Assembly (NCBI GenBank): GCA_023436885.1
Contig: JAEZHI010000006.1
Location: 1 to 64,000, forward strand
Direction of reading: 5' to 3'
From: Pseudomonadota bacterium
GTDB taxonomy: Bacteria; Pseudomonadota; Alphaproteobacteria; Rhizobiales; Pleomorphomonadaceae
DNA length: 64,000 nt
The notes below the pieces were generated by a model that had not been told where the DNA came from, searched no databases, and was given only the letters and a program-made list of their open reading frames with translations. The first letter of the stretch is position 1. Every line of letters begins with the position of its first letter. Made by a program: the position numbers and the translations under genes. Shown here piece after piece: positions 1 to 9,190 of the stretch.

Positions 1-1276
1 CGACGGCGAAGCCGCGGCCATGCTCGCCGGCACGCGCTGCCTCGACGGCGGCGTTGAGCGCGAGAAGGTCGGTCTGGCGGGCAATTTCCTGGACGATGCC
101 GATCTTCTCGGCAATGGTCTGCATCGCGGCAACGGCCTGGGTCACGGCCTGACCGGAGATCTCGGCGTCCTTGGCGGACTGGCGAGCGATCTTTTCGGTC
201 TGGGCGGCGTTGTCGGCGTTCTGCTTGATGTTGGAGGCCATTTCCTCCATCGACGAGGAAGCTTCCTCGGCCGAAGAGGCCTGTTCCGTCGCGCCCTGGG
301 CGATCTGCTCGGAAGCCGACGACAGCTGCTGGCTGCCGGCCGAGACGTTGTCGGAGGCGACAAGCGCATCACTAACCACCGAGCGAAGGCGCTCAACCAT
401 ATCGAGCAGCGACTTGCCGAGCGTATCCTTGTCGGAAAGTGGCTTCGGCGTGACCGTGAGATCGCCGTTGGCGATCTCAGCTGCCATGCCGGCCGTTTCA
501 CGCAGGTTGGCAGTCATCTTCTGCATCGCCGAGATCAGGTCCTTGATCTCGTCATTGGCCTTGTGAGTGACTTCGTGGTTGAGATCACCGATGGCAACGG
601 CCTCGGCAAGCTCGACGCCGCGCTTCAATCCGCGAGCGATCGAAAGCGACATCCAGAAGGCGATAGCGATCGAGAAGACCGTCACAACCGTGATGAAAGT
701 CAGCAGCACCGTGCGCGAGGTGTCGTATAGAGTGTTTGTCTCTGCGTCCGTCTCCTTGACGTTCGCTCCGATCGCGTCGGTCATCTTCGCTAGCAAGTCT
801 ATGGCCTTAGCCGTTATTGCACGGGCTTGGCCCATGCTGAGCTTGGCAGCGGCAGCATTGCTCTCAGTGGTGTTTTGCACCGCAAGATCGATGATCTGCC
901 CACGGACGCCTGCGAGCTCCTTGTTGATGGTTTCAAACTGACCCGTCATGTCACGAATTGAGGGGTCTTTTGAGCCCTTGAGCTTCTCTATTCCCGCAAG
1001 AACGGCTTGATCTGACTTCTTAACGACATCTGCGAACTGCTTGGTCTCAGCATCGTCGGTTGTCATGATCGTGTTCTTCTCATAGCGAATGCCATCGTAG
1101 AACACTTGGGTTAAGGAGCGGACGTCGGCGAGGTCGGAAACGGGGCCCTGCACCATGCTGGTGATGGCCGAGTTCAGCGACGATAGGTTCGAGATGGCCA
1201 GCGTCGCCATGCCGCCCACCAGGGCGATGATAAACGCGAAGGACAGCGCAAGCTTTAGCTTGATAGTGAAACGCAT
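1..1276 (-). CDS. methyl-accepting chemotaxis protein (3' end outside window)
   Basis: Transmembrane chemoreceptor that signals to the CheA/CheW complex encoded just upstream. About 425 residues are visible. A first membrane helix lies at residues 8-27, a periplasmic four-helix-type region follows, a second helix spans about 188-212, and then come a HAMP segment and the cytoplasmic signalling domain. The window cuts the gene inside the conserved hairpin tip (QTDLLALNAAVEAARAGEHG). The ATG at 1274-1276 was chosen because it directly precedes the first membrane helix. The gene lies 89 bases after cheW on the same strand and is probably the last gene of the che operon. The ligand cannot be told from the sequence. 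Confidence 0.93.
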   Translation of the reverse strand, partial: MRFTIKLKLALSFAFIIALVGGMATLAISNLSSLNSAITSMVQGPVSDLADVRSLTQVFYDGIRYEKNTIMTTDDAETKQFADVVKKSDQAVLAGIEKLKGSKDPSIRDMTGQFETINKELAGVRGQIIDLAVQNTTESNAAAAKLSMGQARAITAKAIDLLAKMTDAIGANVKETDAETNTLYDTSRTVLLTFITVVTVFSIAIAFWMSLSIARGLKRGVELAEAVAIGDLNHEVTHKANDEIKDLISAMQKMTANLRETAGMAAEIANGDLTVTPKPLSDKDTLGKSLLDMVERLRSVVSDALVASDNVSAGSQQLSSASEQIAQGATEQASSAEEASSSMEEMASNIKQNADNAAQTEKIARQSAKDAEISGQAVTQAVAAMQTIAEKIGIVQEIARQTDLLALNAAVEAARAGEHGRGFAV

Positions 1277-1365
1277 GATACTCTTTCCCTATGCTGCACC
1301 CGGTTCATCAGACTGGGATTGACATGGTGAGGTTGGCGGTTCGAGCGCAGATCTCAGGTCCGCTG

Positions 1366-1857
1366 TCAGGAGCGTCCCTTGGAAGCGAAGATGGCCATCA
1401 GGTCCGGGAAGATGATGAAGGTCCCGTTCCGCTGGATAAGGCATTCGATGAACTGCGGCGGCCACTTGAGGCCAACGCGGGGCGGCGGCTCGGCAGCTGC
1501 CTTTGACACTGTAGTCACCTCGTTGACGCGGTCGGTTCTGAGGCCGATCAGCGACGGCGTTCCGTCGAGATCGAGCTCGACAACAACGATGCGGCTGTCG
1601 ATGGTGGTCGCCACGGCTGGCATACCCATGGCGACACGAATATCGGCAAGCGGGATGACCTTGCCCCGGAAGTTGATCACCGCGTTGACGAAGGGACGGC
1701 TGCCGGGAACGGAAGCTTCCGGTAGAAGATCAAGGATTTCCCTGACAATGGCCGCTTCGAGAGCGAAGGTTTCACCGCCGATTTCAAAGGTTAGGACCTC
1801 GATCTCGTCGGCCGAAACGTCCTGAGCGGCTTTGGTTTTGAAGGCTAGTTCACTCAT
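1366..1857 (-). CDS. cheW: chemotaxis coupling protein CheW
   Basis: Adaptor that links chemoreceptors to the CheA kinase in the cytoplasmic array. It is 163 residues, the usual CheW size. Family features are a beta-barrel start (EVLTFEIGGETFALEAAIVREI), the central VINFRGKVIPLADIR segment and the conserved glycine-rich patch near GLRTDRVNEV. The start codon overlaps the cheA stop by four bases (ATGA), which points to translational coupling. It lies between cheA and the mcp in one operon. Confidence 0.93.
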   Translation of the reverse strand: MSELAFKTKAAQDVSADEIEVLTFEIGGETFALEAAIVREILDLLPEASVPGSRPFVNAVINFRGKVIPLADIRVAMGMPAVATTIDSRIVVVELDLDGTPSLIGLRTDRVNEVTTVSKAAAEPPPRVGLKWPPQFIECLIQRNGTFIIFPDLMAIFASKGRS

Positions 1858-3923
1858 GCGATTGCGCGCAACTGCGCCTCCTGCTCCTGGCCAAGCGAGA
1901 CCAGGTTGGCAACGTCGAGGATGAGTGCGACGGAACCGTCTCCGAGAATGGTCGCTCCCGAGAAGGTGGTCACGTCGTCATGCAGCTTGGACATCGACTT
2001 GATGACGGTCTGGTGGTGGCCAATGATCTGGTCAACGATCAAGCCGACACGATCCTCTCCGGTCGAGACCACGACCATCTTCTGGTAGAGGTCGGGCTTG
2101 GTCCCGGTCGCAAACAATTCGCGCAGGCGAATGAACGGAACCAGGGTATCGCGTAGCGACAGGAAGGCGCGACCGCGCGACCGCAGGTCTTCTTCCTGGC
2201 TGATCTCGATGCACTCTTCGACGGCAGGCAGCGGGATCACGTAATGACCTTCGCCTACTCGCACGAGCAGGCCATCGATGATGGCCAGCGTCAGGGGAAT
2301 GCGCAGCGAAACTGTAGAGCCTTCTCCCGGACGGCTGGTCAGGTCGATTGAGCCGTGTAGCGACTCGATGGCCTTCTTGACCACATCCATGCCGACGCCG
2401 CGGCCGGACAGGTTCGTGACGGACGAGGCCGTCGAGAAGCCCGGCTGGAAGATCAGCTGCAGCAGATCCTGATCGGCGATGGTCGCACCCGGCTGGATGA
2501 GACCTGCTGCCTCGGCCTTGGCCCGAACTCTGGCCCGGTCGATGCCACGTCCATCATCGGTGACCGAAATGATCACCTCACCACCGGTCTGACGTGCGGA
2601 GAGGCGAATGCTGCCTGCCTCAGGCTTGCCCGCAGCCTGGCGTGCTTCGCCGCTTTCCAGACCATGGTCGGCGGCATTGCGGACCAGATGGACGAGCGGG
2701 TCTGCGAGACGCTCGATAACCGTCTTGTCCATCTCGGTGCTTTCGCCGTCGGTCGAAAGCTCGATCTTCTTGCCGGTGTCGCGCTGGAGGTCGTGCACGA
2801 GGCGACGATAACGGTCGAACAGCGTCGAGACCGGAACCATGCGCAGCACCATCATGGTGACGCGTAGCTCACTGCAAAGCCGCTCCATCTCTTCGCTGAC
2901 TGTACGAAGCCCGATATCGGCGCTGTTGGCGGCGATCTGCTGCAGGCGGGACTGGACAATCACCAGCTCGCCAACGCGGTCCATCAGTTCGTCCAGGCGT
3001 TCGGCGGGGACGCGAACGCTCTCCGTCTTGCGGCGCAGCTTGGCATCGACCACATCGGCAGCCGGGCGTGCCGCAGCCTCGGGAACTGATGGACGCTCCG
3101 TTGTTGGCTCTGGGGGCGCCATCACCGCTGTCAACGCGGCAACTGGTGCCTCAACTTGCTGCGCAGTGGTAGGTGGCACCTCGGCGACACCGTTGTCGCC
3201 AGTCAAGGCTTCGATTTCCAGCGTCATGTCATCCATGACGAAAAGAAACACGTCCTCGATGTCCGCTCGGGTTTTATCGGTGGTGAGCGTCACCTCCCAT
3301 CCGAAATATAGAGCCGTCGGATCGAGCTTATCGAGAGGCGGGAGAGCGGATTTGTCGAGAACGACGTTGCAGTCGCCCATAGCCCGAAGCTCGTCGAGGA
3401 AGCTCAGCGGGTTCGTACCGTTGACGAATGTATTTTCCGGGAGCCCGAATTTGATGCGCCAGGTTGTGGTCGGGCTGGAAGTCGTTGCCTTGGCCGGCGC
3501 TTCCACTGAGGCGGGCGCTACGGCAATAGGCTCGCTGGAAACGGGCGCGGCGCCGGAAACGGCTGCATGCAGGCGCTCGAGAAGGTAGCGCTCTTCCTCG
3601 GCATGGTCACCGCTGGGATCTTCGACCAGGGCACGCATGTGGTCGCGGGCTTCGAGCACGGCCGTTACCAGCTCGGAGGTTGCTTCGGCTTGGCCTTTGC
3701 GGACGCGATCAAAGGCGGTCTCGCAATGATGCGTAAAAGCGGCGAGCCGGTCAAAGCCGAACATCGCGCCGGACCCTTTGAGGGTATGGAGCGCGCGAAA
3801 TACGGCGTCGACCAGCGTGCGGTCGTCGAGATTGTGCTCGAGATCGAGCAGGCCCTGCTCCATCTGTTCGAGCAGTTCGGCCGCTTCGATGCGGAAGATT
3901 TCCGCGGGATCGGGGTTGCTCAT
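1854..3923 (-). CDS. cheA: chemotaxis histidine kinase CheA
   Basis: Cytoplasmic kinase that autophosphorylates under receptor control and passes phosphate to CheY. It is 689 residues from the ATG at 3921-3923, which overlaps the cheY stop by four bases and has an AAGGTG-type ribosome site. The domain order is an HPt domain with phosphorylatable His46 in ALHTLKGSG, a proline/alanine-rich linker with a P2-like region at about 165-260, the dimerisation helix pair, an ATPase domain with N-box (HLVRNAADHG) and DDGRGID, and a C-terminal CheW-like regulatory domain. An in-frame GTG 63 bases further upstream would run into cheY and is rejected. Confidence 0.95.
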   Translation of the reverse strand: MSNPDPAEIFRIEAAELLEQMEQGLLDLEHNLDDRTLVDAVFRALHTLKGSGAMFGFDRLAAFTHHCETAFDRVRKGQAEATSELVTAVLEARDHMRALVEDPSGDHAEEERYLLERLHAAVSGAAPVSSEPIAVAPASVEAPAKATTSSPTTTWRIKFGLPENTFVNGTNPLSFLDELRAMGDCNVVLDKSALPPLDKLDPTALYFGWEVTLTTDKTRADIEDVFLFVMDDMTLEIEALTGDNGVAEVPPTTAQQVEAPVAALTAVMAPPEPTTERPSVPEAAARPAADVVDAKLRRKTESVRVPAERLDELMDRVGELVIVQSRLQQIAANSADIGLRTVSEEMERLCSELRVTMMVLRMVPVSTLFDRYRRLVHDLQRDTGKKIELSTDGESTEMDKTVIERLADPLVHLVRNAADHGLESGEARQAAGKPEAGSIRLSARQTGGEVIISVTDDGRGIDRARVRAKAEAAGLIQPGATIADQDLLQLIFQPGFSTASSVTNLSGRGVGMDVVKKAIESLHGSIDLTSRPGEGSTVSLRIPLTLAIIDGLLVRVGEGHYVIPLPAVEECIEISQEEDLRSRGRAFLSLRDTLVPFIRLRELFATGTKPDLYQKMVVVSTGEDRVGLIVDQIIGHHQTVIKSMSKLHDDVTTFSGATILGDGSVALILDVANLVSLGQEQEAQLRAIA

Positions 3924-4288
3924 TTGGCCAGCACCTTTTGCACGAGGCGGATCAATTGATCGGCCTCGAAGGGCTTGACCAACCAACCGGTTGCGCCGGC
4001 CGCCTTGGCGCGCCCCTTGAGAGTGGCGTCGGATTCCGTGGTGAGGAACAGGATAGGCACGCCAACCTGGTTCGGCAGGCGGCGCATTTCCTCGATCATG
4101 CGAAGCCCATCCATGTTGGGCATATTAAGGTCGGTGATGACGAGGTCGAAACGGGTTGCGCGGGCCTTGTTGAGGCCGTCGAGACCGTCGACCGCCTCCG
4201 TTACTTTATAGCCGGCGCCCGTCAGGGCGATGCGCGTCGTCATGCGCACCGACATGGAGTCGTCGACGGTCAGAATACTCGCGGTCAC
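3920..4288 (-). CDS. cheY: chemotaxis response regulator CheY
   Basis: Single-domain receiver (122 residues) that takes phosphate from CheA and alters the flagellar motor or another output. The acidic pair is at Asp9-Asp10, the phosphorylation site is Asp53 in DLVITDLNMPNMDG, the switch threonine is in FLTTES, and the conserved lysine is Lys105 in WLVKPF. Both ends overlap neighbours by four bases (the STAS gene upstream, cheA downstream), so the four genes are tightly coupled. No output domain is present. Confidence 0.93.
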   Translation of the reverse strand: MTASILTVDDSMSVRMTTRIALTGAGYKVTEAVDGLDGLNKARATRFDLVITDLNMPNMDGLRMIEEMRRLPNQVGVPILFLTTESDATLKGRAKAAGATGWLVKPFEADQLIRLVQKVLAK

Positions 4289-4602
4289 TGGGCGGTCTCC
4301 TCATGGAGCCAGAATGAACGATCGGCGGTCGTGGCGGCTGTCAGAAGGCCGCTTCGGTCTAGCGCGCGCCTAAGCTCGCCGCTGGCCGGCTCAAGAAGAG
4401 AAAGGGACTTGCCCCGTTCGGTCGCCTGCAATCTTGCGGCTTCGATAATCTGGAGGAAACTGAGGTCAACTATCGCGTCGGTCGGGATGGCCAGTTGAAT
4501 ACTCGAAGATCCTTCCATCGATTCTACGAGCGTAGAATAAGATGCGCGGATGTCTGAAACGCATAGATTTGGATGCATCCGGATGACGGTTGAGTTCTCC
4601 AT
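4285..4602 (-). CDS. STAS-domain protein, first gene of che operon
   Basis: A 105-residue protein resembling the STAS fold of anti-sigma-factor antagonists. The diagnostic stretch is AIVDLSFLQIIEAARLQATERGKSLSL, where the DLS serine sits at the usual regulatory position, followed by a C-terminal helix. The start has a clear AGGAG seven bases upstream. The gene overlaps cheY by four bases and seems to lead the operon. Such proteins occur in alternative chemotaxis-like clusters, where they may act as a phospho-switched adaptor; that role is inferred here. Confidence 0.75.
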   Translation of the reverse strand: MENSTVIRMHPNLCVSDIRASYSTLVESMEGSSSIQLAIPTDAIVDLSFLQIIEAARLQATERGKSLSLLEPASGELRRALDRSGLLTAATTADRSFWLHEETAQ

Positions 4603-5104
4603 TGGACGGCTCCTGATAACGGCGAAAATATGGAGGACAATTGCTAAATTTCGATAAACTGTTTCGTACTGCTACGAATTCAGGCTTGGGGCGATTGAAA
4701 TAGATTCGTGAAGATCTGAGAGAATGCGTTAATACTACGAAAGTCGTGAGACTCGCATTGCGAGTACTTGAATTTGCGGGAAAGTGCTGGAATCCCGAGC
4801 ATTTTATGACGCTGTATCCAACAGCGCCGGCGTTCGGACTCGTAAAGGTTGTCGAAGTGGCAGCGCCGCATCAAGGCATATTTTTGATTGTGGTGACCTG
4901 AGAAAAATGACTACGTAATAAAACGTATAAAAGGAAAAATTTGCATTGCTCGTAGGAAATGGCGCCAGGAAGAGCGTTCCGGTTCCGAGCCCGGCAAAAC
5001 GAGTCATGTGACGATTGATCCGGAACGACAGGACGCAGGCGCGCCTGGAACGACATCGCCGCACCCATGCCAAGCGCTGGAAGCCAACAAGACTTTGCCG
5101 GTCT
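4603..5104. other. 502-base intergenic region
   Basis: AT-richer than the flanks. It should hold the promoter of the che operon at its left end and the 3' end of the HD-GYP transcript at its right. Short open frames here have no recognisable product and no good ribosome sites. I could not place a convincing promoter or terminator. Confidence 0.5.
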
Positions 5105-6187
5105 CTAGGCGCCAGCGGAGACGTTCATTGAGCGCCACTCCTGGGGCATCTCTTCGTCGTCGCGAACGGTCCGGACGATCTCTTCGATCTCCGGCCACCG
5201 TTCGCAGAAAACCCTGACGCAATCCGGATCGAAATGGCTTCCGGACAAGCGCACCACTTCGTCATACGCGCGTTGCGTCGGCCAAGCTTCCTTATAAGGG
5301 CGCGCGGAGGTCAATGCATCGAATACGTCCGCGATGGCCGTGACGCGTGCTTCGATCGGAATGGCGGTACCGGAGAGGCCACGCGGATAGCCGCTACCGT
5401 CCCACTTCTCGTGATGGCCACCGATGATGGCCGTTGCGACGCGAATGAGATCGGAAGTGCCATTCTCGAGAAGTCGAACGCCATAGTCAACGTGTTCGCG
5501 GATTTCGGCCATCTCTTCGGGGGTGAGCTTGCCTGGCTTGTTGAGCACAGCATCGCGAATGCTGATCTTGCCGATGTCATGCAGCGGAGCTGCAACGTAG
5601 ATCATCTGGCAAAAATTGGGGCCGAGAGACAATCCCTCCGCGATCAGCAGACTGATGGCCGCGACGCGTGCCACATGGGCCCCCGTGCCACCGTCGCGCA
5701 TTTCAATTGCGCGGGCCAGCCGCCAAATCATTTCTCTCTCGCGCGACGCCAGCTCCGCGGTCGCCTCGCGAACGGCCTCTTCGAGCCTATGGGCGTGCGC
5801 CGCCAGTTCCAGCTGAGTACGCCGAAGCGAGATCAGGTTGGTCACGCGCGCTCGCAATTCGATCGGGTCGAAGGGCTTGTTGAGGAAGTCGTTGACACCG
5901 GCGACAATTGCCTTGAGCCTGATCTCGCTATCCTGCTCCGCAGTTATCATGACGATGGGAACGGCCTGATAATCGGGCCACTTGCGCAGGGCCTCGGTTA
6001 CTTCGATCCCCGTCAGGTTCGGCATGAGGTAATCTACGATGACGAGGTCGTATTGACGCTGTGCAGCCAGCGTCAAAGCCTCTTCTGGCGTGTCGCAAAG
6101 GTCGAGTTGCAGGTCGCGCATTTCGGTCAAGGCGGCGCTAATCCAAAGTAAAACCGATTTGCTGTCGTCGATGATCAACGCGCGCAT
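5105..6187 (-). CDS. response regulator with HD-GYP phosphodiesterase domain
   Basis: A 360-residue two-domain protein. Residues 1-120 form a receiver (Asp7-Asp8, phosphorylation site Asp52 in DLVIVDYLMP, Lys104 in FLNKPF). After a short helical linker comes an HD-GYP domain with the HD pair at 203-204 (APLHDIGKI) and the GYP motif at 266-268 (KWDGSGYPRG). HD-GYP domains hydrolyse cyclic di-GMP, so phosphorylation would tune second-messenger levels. The ATG at 6185-6187 was chosen because it starts exactly at the receiver; an upstream in-frame start adds 39 residues with no domain. No partner kinase is adjacent, though the che operon lies downstream on the same strand. Confidence 0.92.
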   Translation of the reverse strand: MRALIIDDSKSVLLWISAALTEMRDLQLDLCDTPEEALTLAAQRQYDLVIVDYLMPNLTGIEVTEALRKWPDYQAVPIVMITAEQDSEIRLKAIVAGVNDFLNKPFDPIELRARVTNLISLRRTQLELAAHAHRLEEAVREATAELASREREMIWRLARAIEMRDGGTGAHVARVAAISLLIAEGLSLGPNFCQMIYVAAPLHDIGKISIRDAVLNKPGKLTPEEMAEIREHVDYGVRLLENGTSDLIRVATAIIGGHHEKWDGSGYPRGLSGTAIPIEARVTAIADVFDALTSARPYKEAWPTQRAYDEVVRLSGSHFDPDCVRVFCERWPEIEEIVRTVRDDEEMPQEWRSMNVSAGA

Positions 6188-6424
6188 GGTTGCATCGGTG
6201 CTCTGGGTTTCACCTTGACCTTCAGTCAGCACAGTCTCGTTTCCTCCGGCGGCGCCGAGAAGCAAGAGTATGACCGGCATCGACCGGCATCCGCTGATCA
6301 GCATGCCTGGGAAGAATGAAATAAGGGTTCACCCCGATGAATAAACTCTCCGGAGTGCACAATCAGGCGTAGGTTAGACCGAGCTCGCGTCGGCTGAATT
6401 GCGGCGGTCGTCGAAGTTTTAAAT

Positions 6425-7243
6425 CTAGCCAAAGCGGCCAGTAATATAGTCGGACGTGCGCTTGTCTTTGGGCGTCGTGAAAATTCGCTCGGTGGCCCCG
6501 AACTCGACCAGTTCGCCGAGATACATGAAGGCTGTGAAGTCCGACGAGCGCGCGGCCTGTTGCATGTTATGCGTCACGATGGCGATGCAGTAATCCGAGC
6601 GCAGCTCCGAGATGAGTTCCTCGACCTTGGCGGTCGAGATCGGGTCGAGGGCTGAAGCCGGCTCGTCCAGCAGCACCACGGCAGGTTCGGTGGCAATGGT
6701 ACGGGCAATGCAAAGGCGCTGTTGCTGACCACCGGAGAGGCTAAGGCCGCTCTGGCGGAGCTTGTCCTTCACTTCTGTCCAAAGAGCGGCGCGTTTCAAC
6801 GCATGCTCGACCCGATCATCGAGCTCCGACTTCGGTAGCGACTGATAGAGCCGAATGCCGAAGGCGATGTTCTCGTAAATCGTCATGGGAAACGGCGTCG
6901 GCTTCTGAAATACCATGCCGACCATGGCTCTGAGCGCATTGAGATCCTGATCGCGGTCGAGGATGTTGCGACCACCGATCGTGACCGAACCCTCGGCGCG
7001 CTGGCGGGGATAGAGGTCGTAGATACGGTTGAAGATGCGCAGCAGGGTCGACTTGCCACAGCCGGAAGGGCCGACAAAGGCGGTGACGCGCCGATCCTGA
7101 AGGTCAAGGTTGACGTTCTTCAGTGCTTGGAACTTGTCGTAGAAAAAGTTGAGGTCGCGGACCAACACCTTGACGCCTGCAGTCTCGGTATCGTCAGCCT
7201 TCGAGTTCACCCTCGGGCGGGCAGCGAATGTTTGGCCGGCCAT
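6425..7243 (-). CDS. pstB: phosphate ABC transporter ATP-binding protein PstB
   Basis: ATPase of the high-affinity phosphate importer, 272 residues. It has Walker A (GPSGCGKST), a Q-loop, the ABC signature (LSGGQQQRLCIAR), Walker B (VVLLDEPASALDP) and the switch histidine (IVTHNMQQAARSSD). The ATG at 7241-7243 lies two bases past the pstA stop and has GAAGG seven bases upstream; a TTG six bases earlier is less likely. Pst operons often continue with phoU, but none follows here: the next gene on this strand is the HD-GYP regulator 237 bases away. Confidence 0.95.
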   Translation of the reverse strand: MAGQTFAARPRVNSKADDTETAGVKVLVRDLNFFYDKFQALKNVNLDLQDRRVTAFVGPSGCGKSTLLRIFNRIYDLYPRQRAEGSVTIGGRNILDRDQDLNALRAMVGMVFQKPTPFPMTIYENIAFGIRLYQSLPKSELDDRVEHALKRAALWTEVKDKLRQSGLSLSGGQQQRLCIARTIATEPAVVLLDEPASALDPISTAKVEELISELRSDYCIAIVTHNMQQAARSSDFTAFMYLGELVEFGATERIFTTPKDKRTSDYITGRFG

Positions 7244-7245
7244 CG

Positions 7246-8091
7246 TCAAACCTTCAGTTGGCTGCGCGCAGAAACAAGTCGCGCCAGTACATTGAGAACA
7301 AGGATCGCAAAGGTGATCAGGAAGGCTCCGCCCCAGGCGAGCTGCTGCCAGTCGTCATAGGGGCTAAGCGCGAAGCGGTAGATCACCACCGGCAGGTTGG
7401 CCATCGGCGCGTTGAGGTCGGTCGACCAGAACTGGTTGTTGAGAGCTGTAAACAGCAGCGGCGCCGTTTCACCCGAAATGCGGGCTGCTGCGAGCAAAAC
7501 GCCGGTGAGTATGCCACTTCCTGCCGCCCGCCAGACGATCGACATCATCACGCGCCATTCGGGCGCGCCGAGTGCCGCTGCCGCCTCGCGCAACGGCACA
7601 GGCACAAGGCCGATCATGTCCTGCGTCGAGCGCACGATCACCGGTAGCGCGATGAGCGCCAAGGCGAGCGAACCTGCCCAAGCCGAATAGTGCTGCATCG
7701 GTAAAACAGTGAAACCATAGACGAACAGGCCGACCAGGATCGACGGTGCGGACAGCAGAATGTCGTTGATGAAGCGCGCGACGCTGCCAAAACGGGTATG
7801 ACGCCCGTATTCTGCGAGATAGGTGCCGGCCAGAATTCCAATCGGCGTCGCGATCAGCATGGCAAGACCCGTCATCATCGCCGAGCCGACGATGGCATTC
7901 GCCAGTCCGCCCTTGCTGCCGGGTGGTGGCGTTTCCAGCTTGAAGAGGTCCAGGCTGATCGCCGACAGGCCGCGCGATACCAGCGTCCAGCCAATCAGAG
8001 TAAGAAAGCCAAGCCCTGCAATCGCCGTGATGACCGAAAGCGAAAGGACGATGACGTTGACCGCGCTGCGGCGACGTACGCGATTGCTCAT
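7246..8091 (-). CDS. pstA: phosphate ABC transporter permease PstA
   Basis: Inner-membrane permease of the phosphate importer, 281 residues with about six hydrophobic segments. The ABC-2-type permease loop (LREAAAALGAPEWRVMMSIVWRAA) contacts PstB. The start at 8089-8091 overlaps the pstC stop as ATGA, supporting coupled translation; a longer in-frame start inside pstC is rejected. Confidence 0.94.
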   Translation of the reverse strand: MSNRVRRRSAVNVIVLSLSVITAIAGLGFLTLIGWTLVSRGLSAISLDLFKLETPPPGSKGGLANAIVGSAMMTGLAMLIATPIGILAGTYLAEYGRHTRFGSVARFINDILLSAPSILVGLFVYGFTVLPMQHYSAWAGSLALALIALPVIVRSTQDMIGLVPVPLREAAAALGAPEWRVMMSIVWRAAGSGILTGVLLAAARISGETAPLLFTALNNQFWSTDLNAPMANLPVVIYRFALSPYDDWQQLAWGGAFLITFAILVLNVLARLVSARSQLKV

Positions 8092-9086
8092 CAGCGTCCC
8101 TCCCGTTTGTCGAGTGCCAGCAGCATCCACTTGGCGAGCGCAAGCACCGTGAAGGTGATCAGGAACAGGACGAGACCGAGCGCGATGAGGGCGGAGAGAT
8201 GCGGCTCTTCGAAGGCCTCGTTGAACTCGTTGGCAATAGCTGCCGAGATGGTGGTGCCCGGTGCGAGCAAGGACGCACTGATCTGATAAGTGTTGCCGAC
8301 CACGAAGGTCACCGCCATTGTTTCACCGAGCGCCCGGCCAAGACCGAGCATCACGCCGCCGATGAGACCGACGCGGCAGTAGGGAATGACGATCTTCCAA
8401 ACCACTTCCGTCGTGGTGCATCCCATGCCGTAGGCCGACTCGCGCAGCAGTGGCGGCACGGTCATGAACACGTCGCGGGTAATCGACGTGATGTAGGGCA
8501 ATACCATGATGGCAAGCACGATACCGCCATCGAGGATGCCGATGCCGAATGGAGGACCTTGAAACAGAGCGCCGATGATCGGCAGCGGCCCCAGGATGTC
8601 GATCAGCGCAGGTTGGATATATTCCTGCAGGACTGGCGTCAGGTAGAACAGGCCCCAGATGCCGAAGACGACGCTGGGAATGCCGGCCAGGAGCTCAATG
8701 GCGGTTCCGATCGGCCGGCGCAGCACGGTGGGGCAGATCTCGGTCAGGAACATGGCGATGCCGAAACTGACGGGAATGCCGATCGCCATGGCGATAGCAG
8801 CGGTCACAAGCGTGCCGGTGATAGGGGCAAGTGCGCCGTAAACATCTTCGACCGTGTCCCAATCGGACGACCAGAGGAACGACGGGCCGGCTGCCATCAG
8901 TGCCGGCATGGCGCCGTGAATGAGAAAGGCAATCATGCCAGCCAGCACGATGACGACAAGCGCCGCCGACAGGAAAGTCACGGCGTGAAAGACGGCGTCT
9001 TGCCGGCGATAAAGACGCAGCGTTCCGGCCATTTCCGGAGCAGTCCGTCGCTCTTCAAGGTCCGCTTCGAGGGCTTCATCGGTCAT
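8091..9086 (-). CDS. pstC: phosphate ABC transporter permease PstC
   Basis: Second inner-membrane permease of the phosphate importer, about 331 residues. Typical features are the FLWSSDWDTVEDVYGALAPITGT loop after the first helix and the EAA loop (LRESAYGMGCTTTEVVWKIVIP). The start is uncertain: ATG at 9086 is preferred, ATG at 9104 is possible. A GTG at 9146 lies inside the hairpin downstream of pstS and is unlikely. The gene follows pstS by about 100 bases. Confidence 0.93.
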   Translation of the reverse strand: MTDEALEADLEERRTAPEMAGTLRLYRRQDAVFHAVTFLSAALVVIVLAGMIAFLIHGAMPALMAAGPSFLWSSDWDTVEDVYGALAPITGTLVTAAIAMAIGIPVSFGIAMFLTEICPTVLRRPIGTAIELLAGIPSVVFGIWGLFYLTPVLQEYIQPALIDILGPLPIIGALFQGPPFGIGILDGGIVLAIMVLPYITSITRDVFMTVPPLLRESAYGMGCTTTEVVWKIVIPYCRVGLIGGVMLGLGRALGETMAVTFVVGNTYQISASLLAPGTTISAAIANEFNEAFEEPHLSALIALGLVLFLITFTVLALAKWMLLALDKREGR

Positions 9087-9136
9087 CGGGGAGAACACCG
9101 CCATAAAGGTGGAGAACGGTTTTCGAACGTGGCGAC

Positions 9137-9161
9137 GGGGGCGCACGATTGGTGCGCCCCC
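9137..9161 (-). terminator. intercistronic hairpin between pstS and pstC
   Basis: Perfect 10-bp inverted repeat (gggggcgcac / gtgcgccccc) with a five-base loop. No T-run follows it in the direction of transcription, so it may act as a partial terminator or a 3'-end stabiliser that keeps the binding protein more abundant than the permeases. The role is inferred. Confidence 0.6.
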
Positions 9162-9190
9162 GCTAAGCTTCCTAAGCCTTGCAGGCTTGC

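Noticed and set aside
20..941. Long plus-strand open frames over the first kilobase
   Set aside because: They are antisense to the chemoreceptor gene, whose minus-strand translation has the complete MCP signature.
9087..9146. GTG start for pstC at 9146
   Set aside because: It lies inside a perfect hairpin and lacks a ribosome site; later ATGs fit the family better.
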